64,000 nucleotides of DNA, taken from NCBI GenBank assembly GCA_015179025.1, contig WHUX01000005.1:310001-374000 (forward strand). Reading direction: 5' to 3'. A program made the translations under genes and the position numbers. The stretch comes from Terfezia claveryi. Its lineage: Eukaryota; Ascomycota; Pezizomycetes; Pezizales; Pezizaceae. Below are positions 45,490 to 60,318 of the stretch, piece after piece (the first letter of the stretch is position 1; every line of letters starts with the position of its first letter). The notes under the pieces were generated by a model that was given only the letters and a program-made list of their open reading frames with translations, was not told where the DNA came from and ran no database searches.

Positions 45490-47550
45490 CGTATTGATCT
45501 TTTTGGTACCGGGTAACTAGCTAAGATTCGCAAGACGATTAACACGGAGCGAGATGAAGCTGAAATATATATATTTGAAGACTGGTTTCCCGGATGGTAA
45601 GATGGATGATAGCGTAAGGGAAAAAAAATCGGGGGGAGGGGGGATATATTGAGATAATATGGTGGAGTAGCACAGGAAAAGAATTGTTAGATGATAGGTG
45701 TGGTGTAGGGACTGGAGTACATACCTTTAACAGCTTCCCTGCGACTTTCTTCCTTCTTCCACAGCCAGCTCACCGCCCCTGCAGAAACTTTTAAGGTATA
45801 TGTAGAGAATGGTTTGGATTGACGGGATATGTGGAGGGGAGAGGAAGAAGAGAAAGGGAGAAATGAGTTGCGCCAGGGAGGGGTGGTCGGTAGTCAAGAC
45901 TGTTGGGGCCTATACAAATTCTGCCCTAACAACCGCAAAGAGGGAAGACTGAGAAAGGCAAAAAAAAAAATCCACCACGCTGATCGCCTCTAAGAATATC
46001 GTGTGGAAATATACAGTGCATGTGGCAACATCAACAGCTTATTCCTATGTTTTGCGGGGATTGGGGGCTTGTCTGGAAGCATTAGCTCTTGTGTTCACAT
46101 GAATCTATACCCCCGCGCAATCCCCATTGCTACGCAATCTGTAGGCCGTACCAGCCAACGCCCTTCTGACCCCTCTCATCAAATTTTGCAATATCAACTC
46201 ATGGTAGGTAGCCTGTCATCAATAGCACTTGCCTAGGTAGATGCATATCGGCGTAGGCATATCGGACAACCCCCCCCCCCTTGCTATAGTGTCCCAGGCC
46301 ACAATCACATCTCCTTTTGTATCAGTCGATGGAAATAGCGAAGGGTTCCGTCAGCAAGTCCATCCAGTGGGCATACACGAAGGCAGCACGGATCGAGCGC
46401 ATATCAAGAGCCATCTCTCCATGTGTTTGGCTTGTGTCGCAGCAGGAGCTAAGACAATTTACATGTTGCTGGAATCACCATCCTAGATACGGTTACCCCA
46501 GGACACCTTCTACAGGAGCAATTGGTGGTTAAGTGCACCGCGGGATGAAAATGAGACACCCACAGGCGCCAGAAGGTGAAGGGGGAAGGGATAAGCGGCC
46601 ATATTCGCGGTATGGGATATATGGCACCTGGTCTCTCATGCACTCTCCATGTTGTGAGGTTCCCAGTATCTGATCTATTTGCTAGACAGTAGACGAGACA
46701 GTAGCCATTTGTCCCTCCACTCTGCAGCTGCAGGCTTATTGATGATCTCAGGTCCCGTGATAAGCCCCACAGCGCCTTCGATGGTGAAGCGAGCATGTAC
46801 ATCCTGGCAAAGTCTGTGGGAGAATCTGCTTCATTATCTCGTATCCACAAGCTGGGGAAATGAGCCAAGGACAGAAGTTGGCCCATGCAATGATGAAGTT
46901 CGACCAATACTACTCTAGTGCTCGGAGGGCGCGGCGCAGGGGTACTGGACGAACAGTCTGATCATAAGTGGGTTCTCGATTTGTTCAATAGTAGCTAATT
47001 GCAATTGGCTTCCGCCATTAAATATTCGCTTGGAGATTAGAGATCTGCAAAGCTGTGGTTAGTTGCATAGCCTTATGTAAAGTGCAAAATCGTCCCTGGT
47101 GTTTTGTCTGTTCGCAAGGTGTCATGCAAACCGGAGCATCAGGGAACGTCGAAGCCGTGGTACCTTACATGAGGATCCGCGTGTTTTGTGGCCGGGAGAG
47201 TCCTAAGTCAGACATCCTACATATCTTAATTGTCACGGAAGTGGTTGATAACTGCAACAAAATAGTATTTGCTAGGTTGGACAAATGAAGTAGTGGTAAA
47301 GAGAAGAAAATCGAACAACCACTGAACAAAACCTCGACGAGAGGCCTGACGCACGGACAGACAGTCTGGAGTTAAAAAAATATCTAGAGGAGTCAAAGCC
47401 AACCAATAGAAATGTAAAGCGTAAACATCCCACCGGAGTTGTAGAGATATCCTCCAACTAGCTACATTAACCTCCCAGCCTTTGTCAGCGTTTTAAAACA
47501 CATAAACCAACCTGACACCCAATCCCATTTGCGACAAAGTTGTATGAAAT
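45490..47550. other. Long intergenic region between the zinc-knuckle gene and 14-3-3
   Basis: About 2.06 kb. It carries the promoter and leader of the zinc-knuckle gene on its left. No protein gene, tRNA or repeat family is recognised, although several 70-150 codon open stretches exist around 46.0-46.9 kb on both strands; their composition is not coding-like. A noncoding transcript cannot be excluded. Confidence 0.5.
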
Positions 47551-48555
<1,005 letters not shown>

Positions 48556-50342
48556 GTTGATTATTTGTGGAGTAACTATGCGGTGTATAATATCGTTAGC
48601 ATAGGCTTCAATTAGAAGGGCATTATTGCTGAGAGGATCTGGGTTTATAGAAGCATCCGTCGTTTCAGCTTTGTCTTTCATCACAACGAGAGTTGAGTTT
48701 CCACCAAGAAATCATGTTTGTCCATCGGCTAGGTGGCCATGGTGACAGCATGCATTCAACTCCGGTGTTAGGGCAGAGGAGCAGGAAGTCGTTGAGGCCC
48801 CTCCTTAGAATCCCCCTCACAAGGGGAACCCCGCACAACCGGGGGAACAACACGTGAACCCCAAGTAAAGGGTTGGGCTTAGAGAAATCTAATTGTATTG
48901 ACTTGATAGCCCACGACATACCATGCCATCATCAAGCCTCTGGTGCCAGGCAACAGTGCCATTCGTCCTCTGACCATGTTGACGGGCAAAACATATAGTA
49001 CAAGGGAATAAAGAAATAGGATTACCTTTGTGCAGCGGGGTTGGTACAAAGAGGGGTATTCGCAGGTGGCTTCGCAAGAGTGGAGGCTAGTTCGTGATGT
49101 GTTGGAGTGGGAGTTGAGCAAAAAGTTTTGGAAAGAGGAGAGTGTGGGGCGTGGGAGCGAGGAGTTAAAGGGAGAAAGGGTTTCTTGCAAGTGTTAAAGG
49201 GGAGGCAGCGAGAAGTCAAGCTGCGACGACACGACGGATTGCTGATCATTACCTAATGCGGCAAATCTTATCTCATTGTCCGCTAATTAAGTACAGTCCC
49301 ATGGCCAATGCCACGAATACGCCTGTGCGTTCGTTCGCACGGCCACGGAGAGAACGCGAGCAAAAGGGAGGCTGGAATTCCCGTCACAGGGATGGGCGTC
49401 TACTTGGGGGCTACGAATGCGAATGTGTGCCTACCGTACATACTATGATGACTACGATACCATAAGTCTCGAGCCCTGGGCTCTGGTCTGGGCACAGGAA
49501 TCAGGTAGAACCATTTCGTCTCGAGCTGTTTCAACGAGTTTCGACCTGGATCACCCAACATTTATGCTGCGGATCCTTTACGCCTTTGTCCATTGCGAGT
49601 TTGGAAGTTGTGAGGCGCAGTACGGCACCAAATGCCTACTGCGTGCCAGGCACTGGCGCTTGACCACATTCTGGACGGAAATCTAATGAATTAGGTTCAG
49701 AAGGTTCAAGGCCATGCATGACTCAGGATGGGAAGTATGGAAGCACCCGGGAAATGAACGTCTTTTGGGATGCGGATACAACAGTAGCACGATAGGCAAT
49801 GTCCACATACAAGTATCTCTGTGGATCCGTCTTTCAAGCCGGGGACTTGTAGTAACTTTTCACGCCCTATGATATCCCTATTTGCCCCCCTTGCTTGTAG
49901 TCCCTGCCAATCCCCCAAACTGACACCATGGCCATGATGAAAACGAGGCTCAAAATACGGCAACGACACAGAATGGTTAGAAGCAGAGGTACTGTGACGT
50001 GCGGCTGTCAAAGAAGGCTAATCCGCAGGTTCGAAAGTCGCTTCTAAGAGAATGCAACAAAAAACGCTGTTGTCATCTCTGCATTACATCATAGGCGTAG
50101 GAACCGTCCTGCAGTGTTGGGCTCTTTCTCCGCCACGGTCCATGTGGCTTCCAAGAAGCAAAGAAAGATTTATGATTAAAGCCGGGCAGCGGAGTGAGAT
50201 GAGCGAGAGGGACAGCTTGCCAAGCCACTCCCACCATCATCGCCATCAGACCACCCCTCCAAACGTTGAAATACAATCAATCATTCTGAGCAACGAACAT
50301 CATTTCAGAGTTTAATTTTATCATATCCCCATCAACACCGCA
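48556..50342. other. Divergent intergenic region between 14-3-3 and the ATPase inhibitor gene
   Basis: About 1.8 kb holding both promoters and 5' leaders. No other gene is recognised. The 14-3-3 leader stays open in frame up to 48681. Confidence 0.5.
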
Positions 50343-50918
50343 ATGCTACGAACCTCCATTAATCGTTCTGCAAGCACAGTCCGCGTACAAAGATTTGCTC
50401 CCTTTGTTATTTCGACCCGTGCAATGTCTTCTGGTGAGGTCGGGAGCGGATTCTCCCGCCCGGAAGGACAGAAGGGAGGGTAAGTCGCTTCACCTACTAC
50501 ATATCTGGCACTGGATTCGGAATTAGAGTTGCTGACACAATATCAATTGGATGATGTAGAGACAGCTTCACAAAGCGAGAGAAGGCTGTTGAGGACTATT
50601 ACATCCGTCAGAAGGAGAAGGAAAAGCTCGTACGTCCCACCCCTCATAATCCCATGTACTCAGAGACTGACCTTATACGACAGCTCCAATTAAGAGAGAA
50701 GCTGAAGCAACAGAGGGCTCACCTCGATGAATTGGATAAACATATGTACGTTGCCCAACCCTTTAGCCCCACGACCTTTCCCCAGCCACTCCACTCCACT
50801 GCTTGAAGTAGATTATTCCGCAAGAGCGGACTGTTCTGACAAAGAAGACGTGCTAATCCTAATTCTTCTTGTTAACAGCGACGAGCTCACCCGCAATCAA
50901 GGAGGAGAGCAGAACTAG
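50343..50918 (+). CDS. INH1: Mitochondrial F1F0-ATPase inhibitor (IF1/Inh1)
   Basis: Small matrix protein that blocks ATP hydrolysis by F1-ATPase when the proton gradient collapses. Four exons: 50343-50479, 50560-50629, 50684-50745 and 50879-50918, total 102 residues, normal for the family. The N-terminus (MLRTSINRSASTVRVQRFAP) is a basic, hydroxylated presequence for mitochondrial import, ending around MSSGEVGSG. The inhibitory helix follows: DSFTKREKAVEDYYIRQKEK, then a coiled-coil (LREKLKQQRAHLDELDKHID) where family members dimerise. Splice phases are all consistent. Confidence 0.93.
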
Positions 50919-51720
50919 GGCTTCCACTCATGAAGTGTCTATATCAGTTGCATGATGAATTATTTATTAAGATCATGAACCTCAATCTCTATTATCTCTG
51001 GGGAGTGAGTAGTGAGTGACCTTGGAAGATATCATAGTCGCGGGGTTAGTCTGTATACAAATTTGAGTTCAGTGAAAATACAATCACAACCCACTGGCAT
51101 ATTCATATATTCACGGACGGAAAGTACAGATTCGAGTTAAATATTACAACAACCGAGCATAGCTTCACCATGCCTTCTTAATTGTATTCATCTGATGTAG
51201 AAATCTCAAACTTGAAATACAAGACCAATCTCAATTCCCTGTCACTCCCATCACCTCCAATCCAGAGTCCATATAATCATTGATCAGGAGATGATGAAAT
51301 AGCGGTGCCTGTAGCCGCGAAAACATGATATAAACATGATAATGGTATGAAAAAAATATAATACGCATAGATGAGAAGATTCAAATCAGAAAAAAGAAAA
51401 CTGTCTCCAAAAAGTAACATGAATCAGAGAATACGGAAAATGGTAATGAAAAATTCCCAAGAAAATATGCCGCACCAGCCAATATTGTCCACTCCTAACA
51501 AATCTTGCATCAAAGTATCCAGCCACTGTAAATAATCAAAGTTCCTGAATATCTATAGAACCAAATGGGTACCAATAGACTTCCTCAATAGGTTAACACA
51601 GGCTTCTGGAAAAATAAAACCGTACCGCTTCTGGTATATAGTGTATCGACAATATTTACTCCATGCATATGCTCAAAATATATTCCAAGTCTCCCCCTCC
51701 CAATCCGCTTCCCATCACTT
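50919..51720. other. Convergent intergenic region between INH1 and the histidine kinase gene
   Basis: About 800 bp, AT-rich, holding two 3' UTRs. Nothing else is recognised. Confidence 0.5.
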
Positions 51721-54700
51721 TCATCCGCCCAGGGATCGAAGGGAGTTCTTTGGTAAAAGTTTAGCAATATCCGCACAAGTGCCAGACATGATTTCACTCA
51801 CACGCTCCGCTGCCTCTTCAGCGGCTGGATCCCGTGTTAAGGTCGCTAATCCACGTGGTGCATGTGTTGTTGCAGCCCGCGGCTCCAGCAGTGGCCTGTT
51901 TGTAGAGGAACAAGCTCGAGACACTCTCTCACTATCGTCTTGCATTTGTGCTGACATTAAACCACTACCTCTTTCAAGTAGAGGACCACCAAGAGTTGCG
52001 CACTTCAAGATGACTTGGATTAATGTGTTTTGCTTGAGCGGTTTGGACAGATACTCCTGGGGTTTGAGTTAGCAGAACCCAAAAAGATAATTATTGAAAA
52101 GTACCTACATCCATTTGTGCTTGTATGCATTTTTCTCTGTCGCCCAACATAGCATGCGCTGTAAGTGCTACAATGGGAGTTCTCATCAAACCGGCCTCCC
52201 GTTCATATTCTCTTATTTTTGCAGTCGCTTCGAAGCCCCCCTAAGAAGAAGTCAGTAAGGTCAGATAACGGCTAGAACAGTGATACATACCATCACAGGC
52301 ATCTGAACATCCATTAAAATCACATCATATCTCTTCTTCCTTACTGCATCCAAAGCCTGTAATCCATTCTCAACGACTTCCACGGTGTGATGGTACTTTT
52401 CCAGAATTTTTACTGCAAGCTTTTGATTGACAACATTGTCTTCTGCGAGGAGAAGTGTAAATGACTTGGAATTCTCGGATACTGAAGGTGCTGCTCTTCC
52501 CTCCAGGGCAGGAATCATGCCATTCCCAAGATCGATTGGAAGGCATGGTGTAGTCATGTATGACGTAATACCAAGATCGAGCGTTGACTTTAAGCTCACT
52601 TGAATGACTGGGCATAACAACACAATCGGGATGTATTTGAAGTCATCGAGAGTTCGCAGTTGGAGAGCAGTCTCCATCGAGTCTACTAAGATCACATCGT
52701 ATGTAATCCCGTTCCTTCCTGGTAATGGGTCAGGCATAGGTGCTTGATCGACTGAGTGTACCACGATGGGCACAAGTTCCAACTGTCGAAGCATATCAGC
52801 GATTCCAGCTTGAGTTCGCGACTTGTCGATGAAGAGAACATGGTGGCCTTTATACGGTTTTAACTGTGGCATGATCAAGCTGAGTTCAGTGGTAGCAAGG
52901 CGAACGATGCATGTGAAGTAAAATGTGCTTCCCTCCCCATATCGACTCTTCACCCAAACATCACCACCCATCAAGTTGACAAGGCGCTTTGAAATTGACA
53001 ATCCCAAGCCAGTGCCACCAAATTTCTGTGACCAAAATTAGCGCCATGCCTCCATATTCAATCTGAAGCTAGGGTACTTTACTCTTGTTGTTGAGCCGTC
53101 AGCTTGACAGAATGTATCGAAGATAAGATCCAACTTGTCTTCTTGGATACCAATGCCAGTATCCGAAACAGAAAATTCGAAACAGTATTCGTTTTTTTTG
53201 CATCTCGACTGATCAGTTTGTCGAATTTGCAGCTTAACCTCTCCACTCTCAGTAAATTTGATGGCATTCCCGACTAGGTTGAGGATAACTTGTCGTAACC
53301 TGAACGAGTCTCCAACAACGTGATCTGGAACAACATTGTCCACGCTGTAAACAAGGTCCAAAAAGCGCTCATTTGCCTTCACGGCTAATGTTTTTAGTGC
53401 ATTGAACACCGTTCCTCTTAAGGAGAACGGTATTTCCTCCATAACCATACGATTGGCCTCAACTAAAGACAAATCAGCTAATGTGCGTGCAGCAAGTGGA
53501 GTAATGGACACTTACTCTTGGAGATATCCAAAATATCATCAATGATTGTCAGTAAACTATTGGCAAGATTATGCACGATGTTCAACATTTCCCGTTGATA
53601 TTGTGTAAGATCGGTATCCAGCGTAAGTTGTGTCTGCTTCAAGTTAGCTCCTAAGCCTTCAAGGACTTCCTAAGAGGAACATACCATGCCAATAATACCG
53701 TTCATTGGTGTTCTAATTTCGTGTGACATATTCGCCAAAAATTCAGACTTGGTCCTGTTAGCCAATTCGGCAGATTCACGAGCGGCGGTGTTCTTCTGGA
53801 TACTGTCACGAAGGTTAAACACCATCTGATTGATTTTGGTTTTGAGAGCGTCCATTTCTCCTGAGGCTTCAACAGTGATGAACCTATTGAAGTCACCATC
53901 TGCCGCAGCCGCTGTGATGGACGCGAAAGCGCGCACTTGGGTGGTTAAGTTTGCAGCCATGGTGTTGACGTTAGTGGTAATCTCTTTCCACAATCCGTCC
54001 ACGTCGTTTACCTCAGCCTGCACTCCCAATTTTCCGTCAATACCAACATCTCTAGCGACCCGTTTCACTTCTCGAGAGAAAACTTCAAGACGATCCACCA
54101 TCTTATTGATTGTTGACTTCAGTGCAAGGACTTCCCCTTGGGCATGCACAGTAATCTTCCTCGATAAATCACCCTCTGTGGTCAATCGTCAGTTATTCTG
54201 CTTCTTGTGATAGTCAACGACTGGTCTTTAACTCACTTGCGACCGCAGTAGTGACTTCTGCGATACTCCGCACTTGTGTCGTCAAGTTATTGGCCATGAC
54301 TAAGCACAACATCTTGTATCAGTACTCCTCCTCTTTGAAGTGAAGAAGTGCCAGAGAATCATACTGTTCACGTTGTCTGTAAGATCCTTCCAAGTTCCCT
54401 CAACATCTTGCACCTTTGCTTGCCCACCCAATATGCCATCGGTCCCGACTTCACGGGCTACCTTTGTCACCTCAGTAGCAAAGTTTTGAAGACGCTCCAC
54501 CATCTTGTTTATAGTGTCCTTGAGCTGCAGAATTTCACCTCTGGCCTCAACTTCAATCTTCCGGGACAAATTCCCTTCAGCGACAGCTGTTGTAACAGAG
54601 GCTATGCTTCGCACTTGTGTGGTAAGGTTTGTGGCCATGCCGTTGACATTTTCAGTCAAAGCTTTCCAAGTGCCCTCGACATCCTCAACCTTGGCTTGCC

Positions 54701-56250
54701 CACCAAGCTTACCCTCAGTTCCAACCTCCCTATTTACTATCAGCAGGACCTCTTGAAGACAACCATTGAGGTATAGCTTACCTAGCAACCTTTGTAACCT
54801 CTGTAGCGAAATTTTGCAAACGGTCCACCATCTTGTTTATAGTTTCCTTCAACTTCAAGATTTCACCCTTACAGTTCGCGCTAACTTTCCTACTTAGATC
54901 ACCTTGGGCGACTGCCGTAGTTACAGTAGCAATATTCCGTACTTGGTCTGTCAAATTTGCGGCCATAGCATTGACATTATCCGTGAGTTCTCTCCAAGTT
55001 CCCTTGACCTGTAACAAAAACCATGTTAGGCTCTAGGTTGATATCACGGGAGTCTCTCCGTACCTCTCGGATTTCAGCCTGACCACCAAGAATACCCTCA
55101 ACACCGACTTCACGACTAACCCTAGTGACTTCAACAGCAAAGGTCCTCAGCTGGTCAACCATAGTATTAATGGTTTGCTGGAGTTCCAGAATTTCTCCTT
55201 GAGCATGTACCAAAATCTTCCTAGAAAGATCGCCGTTTGCGACGGCCGTTGTGACGTCTGCAATTTCCCTAACCTGGTTCGTGAGATTGGAGGCCATGAC
55301 ATTCACTATCATGGAAATCTATGTTAGTATGTGACAAACCACAACCCAAAATCCTTTATCGTACCATTGTCCGTCAATTCTTTCCATGTTCCTTCGACTC
55401 CAGCGATTCTAGCCTGCCCTCCAAGTCGCCCTTCAGTCCCGACTTCTCTAGCAACACGTGACACTTCACTAGCAAATGTCTGTAACTGATCGGTCATGCT
55501 ATTGATGGTGTTCTTGAATGTCGTTATTTCAGGGTCCATTTCTATGGCATGCACGGCTACTTTTTTGCTTAAATCACCCTTGGCCACTGGTATATAGCTC
55601 AATCATTAGGACTAATCATGGACACCAGAGCATGATGCCTTACCCGCTGTGACAATGGCTCCGATTTCTCGCAGTGCCTTTGAGAAAGCTTCGTTGGCTT
55701 GTTGTGATTTCTTCAGCTCCCGTTGAAGCCTTTCGACCTTGTCGGATGTTTCTGTAACAACATGAATCGAATCATTGGCATTTTTAAGCACCTCCTCTTG
55801 AAATTCTTGTATGGAATCCAGTGTTGGACCGTATCCAGCTAATTGTCCCTGTTGTTCCTTCAACCTTTGGTCCAGAAGAGCAATGCTACTTTCTGACCCC
55901 TTCACCTCACCGTTGCCGTTCGTATAAGCCCCGCTCTTGGTACCATTACCAACAACCGCTACTAAATTTCGTGAGAAACCGTAGAACGTACATAAATAAG
56001 TTTCCAAGAACTTACTTGGAGTTTCTGGAAGTGTAGGATGAGGCTGAACAGACGGCGTTGCCGCTTTTGCCTCAAGAGACCGAACTCTATGAATTAGTGT
56101 CACCAACTCCCTCTCCAGCGCCCGTTTCTCAGGAGAATTGGTTCCAGGAATACCAAGCCTAGAAACATCGAGATGAGATGTGGGATCCCCTCTTGCTAGA
56201 GTTCTGATAATGGCTGTGGTCGCCGCAAGACTCCCCTCATCGTGGGGCAT
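51721..56250 (-). CDS. Group III hybrid histidine kinase (Nik1/Os-1 type, HAMP-repeat osmosensor)
   Basis: Cytosolic hybrid kinase that signals through a phosphotransfer protein to the HOG MAP-kinase pathway; the orthologues are the target of phenylpyrrole and dicarboximide fungicides. Thirteen exons on the minus strand, for example 54185-53695 region, with GT-AG sites throughout. The N-terminus reads [19 protein letters not shown] and [20 protein letters not shown]. Then come about six HAMP units with the recurring blocks [39 protein letters not shown] and [11 protein letters not shown]. The dimerisation/H-box is [20 protein letters not shown] with the phosphorylated His; the ATPase has N-box [17 protein letters not shown]1 SVSDTGIGI, and G2 [14 protein letters not shown]. 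The receiver domain has [19 protein letters not shown], the acceptor Asp in [12 protein letters not shown], and EYLSKPL. All catalytic residues are intact. Start MPHDEG was chosen; an in-frame ATG 18 codons upstream (56304) is possible. Confidence 0.96.
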
Positions 56251-57791
56251 CTCTCCAAATTTGGAGGGAGGAATTGAACAATTACGATAGGAACGAGTCC
56301 GCAATTAGCTGAGCAAAAGGAAAACCTCCGTTATTTGAGATGCAAAGAAAGTGTATACTGGACTGCGTCCCACCACGCCACTACCGGGTGACGATAAAGC
56401 AAGTCGAGGCCCTTACGATAGCAGCGACAACGTGACGGTTTTGGTCAGAAGAGACGTCGGAATATCAGGTGCAACTAGTCGGGTGTCCCTCGAAAACTCC
56501 GTGGGGTATATATTTTTTTGTTTTTCCTCCCTCTTGAATTTTTTTGATTTCTAACCAGTAATGAATGAGGAGTACTCTTCTTGCTCTTGGATAGGTTCCC
56601 TCGAATTTTTCTTTCTTTTTTGCTTCCGATTTCCAGCAAAAGATTTCGAACAAAGGCTCCTTGAGAGTTGAAACCTCTTCTCTTCAAGCTACGACAAAGA
56701 GTTCGAAACAGCAGAAGGAGCGAGACTGCGCAAGTTGGGTTGCTAGATGTGTTTTAGCAGAGAGAGGGAAGAGGAGAAATGTGCAAGGGTTGGTTGGATG
56801 GTTGAATCAGGGCCGGACTAGCTGCGGGATACCAACAAAAGGACACGGAGGGGTGGGGAAAGAGAAATCGGTGGAGGAATAATAAGTAAGCCTTCACCTC
56901 AAGCCTCCGAAATTCAACGTGGATAATGCTATGTGCCATGGACCAGAGATATTGAGGGCCGATATCCTTAAGCAAAGAAGCACGGGGCAAGTGCAAATGT
57001 GTGGCACTTTGTGGAGCTTTCGTTTTGCTCCGTTTGTTTAGCTTGCTGTGGTGCTTCCAAACGGCTCAGTATAGCTCAGCACAATCACGATTCGACAGCC
57101 GTCCTCCTCCACCTCCCACACAAAATAAACTCCGATACACGGCAAACGCGGAACACGTGCCAGGGTGCCCGATCTCTACAACCACGCAAGAGCAAATAAG
57201 TGCCAGCGCTGTTGTGTTGGCGTATGTAGCTGCTTGATATCACTGGCACAGAGGAGGAGGAGGCAGTGGAGAAGCCGGGGAGTGGTTTCCTCGCTCAATT
57301 GCCACTATCGCTCACCAGGAAGCTCCTTCCGCGGGAGAGGCTCATTTCTAAAGACACAAGGCAAGCTTCTTCTGCTTTTGGTGTCATGAGGGATAACGCA
57401 GATCTGTTCCAGTACCATGCCGAGCCTAGGGCGAGGCAGTAAAATGGAAAAAGTAATAAAAAAAGCTGTGCACGGAGGGTCTACCGGGCCACCCGATAGA
57501 CGGCACTCCCAGCTTTCCACTCTTTGATTTGAACATATGGCAGCACCGCGTAGCATAACCTACTTAATAATCTCTTAATAATCTCTTAATAATTCACTAC
57601 GTACTACTCTACGGAGTGCCGTGGGAAATCTAAGATTTATTCGAGTACCCTCACTCTACGTCAAAGGGGCCCCCGGACACCCCCAATGGAACATAAAATA
57701 ATATCGGGGGAAAATTAGACATCCATAAAACAATCAAACCCTAGCATGTACATGAACCACGTATCAACCTCTGCCGTAAACGTAAACCATC
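56251..57791. other. Intergenic upstream of the histidine kinase gene
   Basis: About 1.5 kb, including the kinase promoter and leader, which has T/A-rich runs near 56510-56560. No gene is recognised. Confidence 0.5.
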
Positions 57792-58585
57792 TCAACCTAT
57801 CCAACGACCACCTCTTTTTTTCATACCTCCATGGCCCAACGCAAAATAGTTGCACTCCACAACAACAGAATAACTATCCATCCATCGCTGCCTATCTGAG
57901 CCCATCGCATCGAATAGTACCACCATCTCTTCACTCTTCTGAAATGATTCACCATCATAAATAATCATCCGCCAACATTTTCCTGTCGTAACAAACCCAT
58001 ATATTGTACCCTGTGCACCATTATTATCATGCATATCCTTCATTGCAAGCAGACATTGCTTCATCGCCTGACCACAGAGGACCGCTTTGCCTCCACTATA
58101 AGGATATACTCTTCTCGTTTCAATTCAATAAGGTCCACAACAACATGTTCCTCTTCTCTACCTGGGTCATCATCGGTAGATAAAAGCTCTTTCTCAGACC
58201 TTAGCTGTACAGTCTCGCGTCCCGTTGTATCGATATAATATTCTAGTACTGGACTAACGACGCCATAAACCAAATGATTGATGCTAGCCTCTTTGATATC
58301 CGGATCTTCCTCTGAGGAGAACCTTTAACATCTATAGCACTGCTAGTGAAAAACTCTTGACTATCTAAATACCTGCAATCCGTAAAAACCGCTTTATCTC
58401 TTTATAGACCTCTTCCTTCGTGGCATCCAGGTTTACTCCTTCAGCGTGCTCCAGCATTGCCTTAATCGGTATCTCTTTTAACGAGCGGAGTCTTCTGCTC
58501 TGCTTGTGGAATAGTCAGTCATACTGGAATAAGACGTAGCCCACTTGGGCTTTCTCTTCTTCAGCTGCGGCTGTTCGTCACCCAT
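57792..58585 (-). pseudogene. Broken gene with PD-(D/E)XK nuclease-like fold (fungal multicopy family)
   Basis: Minus-strand pieces of what looks like one protein. The 5' part (58585 down to about 58380) opens with a basic MGDEQPQLKKRKPKW and holds an Ala/Lys/Glu helix region (EIPIKAMLEHAEGV). Next, 58320-58061 has VYGVVSPVLEYYID, then VVVDLIEL and IVEAKRSS, which is the D...ExK spacing of PD-(D/E)XK nucleases. Downstream pieces read QAMKQCLLAMKDMHDNNG and YGFVTTGKCWRM, typical of multicopy fungal proteins that I associate with Crinkler-like/REase-domain families. One frame break lies directly after the ExK motif (about 58065) and another, or a very short intron, near 58500-58530. I call it a probable pseudogene. 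Family assignment is from memory and moderate. Confidence 0.5.
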
Positions 58586-59540
58586 TGTAAACCTGCTAAC
58601 CAATCAGTATTAATTTACACAACCCAAACGTGAACTTGCCGATAATCCTAAAATCTAGTTAGGCAGAGCAGAGCGGGTTAGGTTCCGGAGGCGAGGTAGA
58701 GAATCGACCGTACTCCGTAGAGTGGGAATGCACTGCATACAGTCGGCAGGGAGCCCGATCTTTATATGGCGAGCTAAGCTCGATACGGTAATCACTGGCA
58801 TGGCCAAAGGGAATCATATGGACGGATTACCGTCCGATTGGCCATTTCCGCCCCGACATAATCTCGTCTCCTCACTTCTTTACTTACTGAGCATACGCTC
58901 AACAACTACATATGTACTCTTAGACGGGTTCTCCCTTTTCCTTTGAGCGGCAAATGCTTCTAGCTGAATAGCCCTAACATCTGCAACCAACTGGAGGGGT
59001 CTCCCGTTAGGCTGTTTGCATCCAAGACCTACCTCTTTGGGCAGCTGTCACCCTTCTCGCGGACAAAGCATTAGCAAAAAAATACATGTACAGGACTGCG
59101 TAAAGATCCACACAGATCTAATTATCCTTTCCTCAGCGGGTTGCACCGTCGACATGGTTCTTCCTTACATATACCGTATACCTCGGCCACTTTTGCCCTT
59201 TTGCCACTCAATCTATGTAAGGCATGACTCTGGGCTCCTTGGCACTCTCGTCTCGGCTGACCTGCCCACCAACAAAAGACCAGGACAAGCTTAGATTGTG
59301 CCAACTGAATTTGAACAACGTGAACTTTATGCTAAGGAAAACATCCTGGTTTACAGTACATATGAGTTCATACGCTGGGTTCTCGTGACTTCAGATCAGT
59401 GACAGTACCTAACTGAATATAAGACTTTGCTGAATATTCCTCAAAAAATATTAGGTAGCATATGAAATTGACAACCATGGAATTCAGGACAACAAGGGAC
59501 GAGCCACAACGGACACAGAACCCTATTTATAACTCTATCT

Positions 59541-59994
59541 AGCCTAGATGTGGTTGGTTACTTACGGAATTAGCCCAGTCTGAAATTAGTCTCAAGCCTA
59601 ACCAAGTTTATAGTCTGCTAGGTAGTCTGATATGTAGTCTGGTTGGCACGTCTGGTTGGCACCTGATATGTAATGAATAGGAGGGGAGCGAGGCGGCTTA
59701 AAATTATGTCCTCCACTAGTCTCGTGCCGTCCTCCACAGGAGGAGTGGTCGTGCAACCAGACTAGTCTTCCCCAACCCGTGATGTTAGTTTGGTCGACTA
59801 ATCGTCCAGCGGATGCGCTTAAGTGGTAACCAGACTACTTAAGTGGGATATAGAAAGCACGAGACTAAGAAAAGCGTGCTGCAGATTTGCCGCCTTAGGC
59901 GAAGTGCCCAGCGGTTGACTCTAGAAGTGCCACCCGGAATCCAGCTGAAGATGAACCAGACTCAGCCTAAAAATGATTGGTTAACGTACGGAAT
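59541..59994 (+). repeat. Probable degraded repeat element bounded by imperfect direct repeats
   Basis: The two ends share agccta..atg, ttggtta and tacggaat in the same order and spacing (59541-59572 against 59962-59994). Inside are copies of tagtctggttggcac and its reverse complement. No coding capacity. Confidence 0.4.
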
Positions 59995-60283
59995 CCCGTG
60001 ATGTACCTAATAAAGGCTCATATCACTACACATGTTTGATACTTGAGATAGCAATATAAGGAAACCATATGAAACCAAATCCAAATTACTTTTGGTTTCA
60101 ATAATCACCAGTAGTTAAGTTGAGATTTAGGCCTTTCTCCTTATCGACGGCTGGTATCCCCATAGTAGTGGAATTGTTTTTATTCTTTCTCCTTGGACCT
60201 ATATCTCTTATTTTCGTAGATTTACTTTGCTTGTATTCCTTATATACCATAGTACTCGCTATGTACCACAGTTGCATGCAACC

Positions 60284-60318
60284 TAGTCTGGTTGGAGGTC
60301 GTTGTGCCAACCAGACTA
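60284..60318 (+). repeat. Short perfect inverted repeat tagtctggttgg / ccaaccagacta
   Basis: Two 12-base arms separated by 11 bases, able to form a stem-loop. The arm sequence recurs at about 59635, 59755 and 59828, and related copies occur near 15683 and 43945. Confidence 0.85.

Noticed and set aside
46003..46918. Several 70-150 codon frames on both strands
   Set aside because: Overlapping frames on both strands with no motif, no codon bias and no plausible exon structure.
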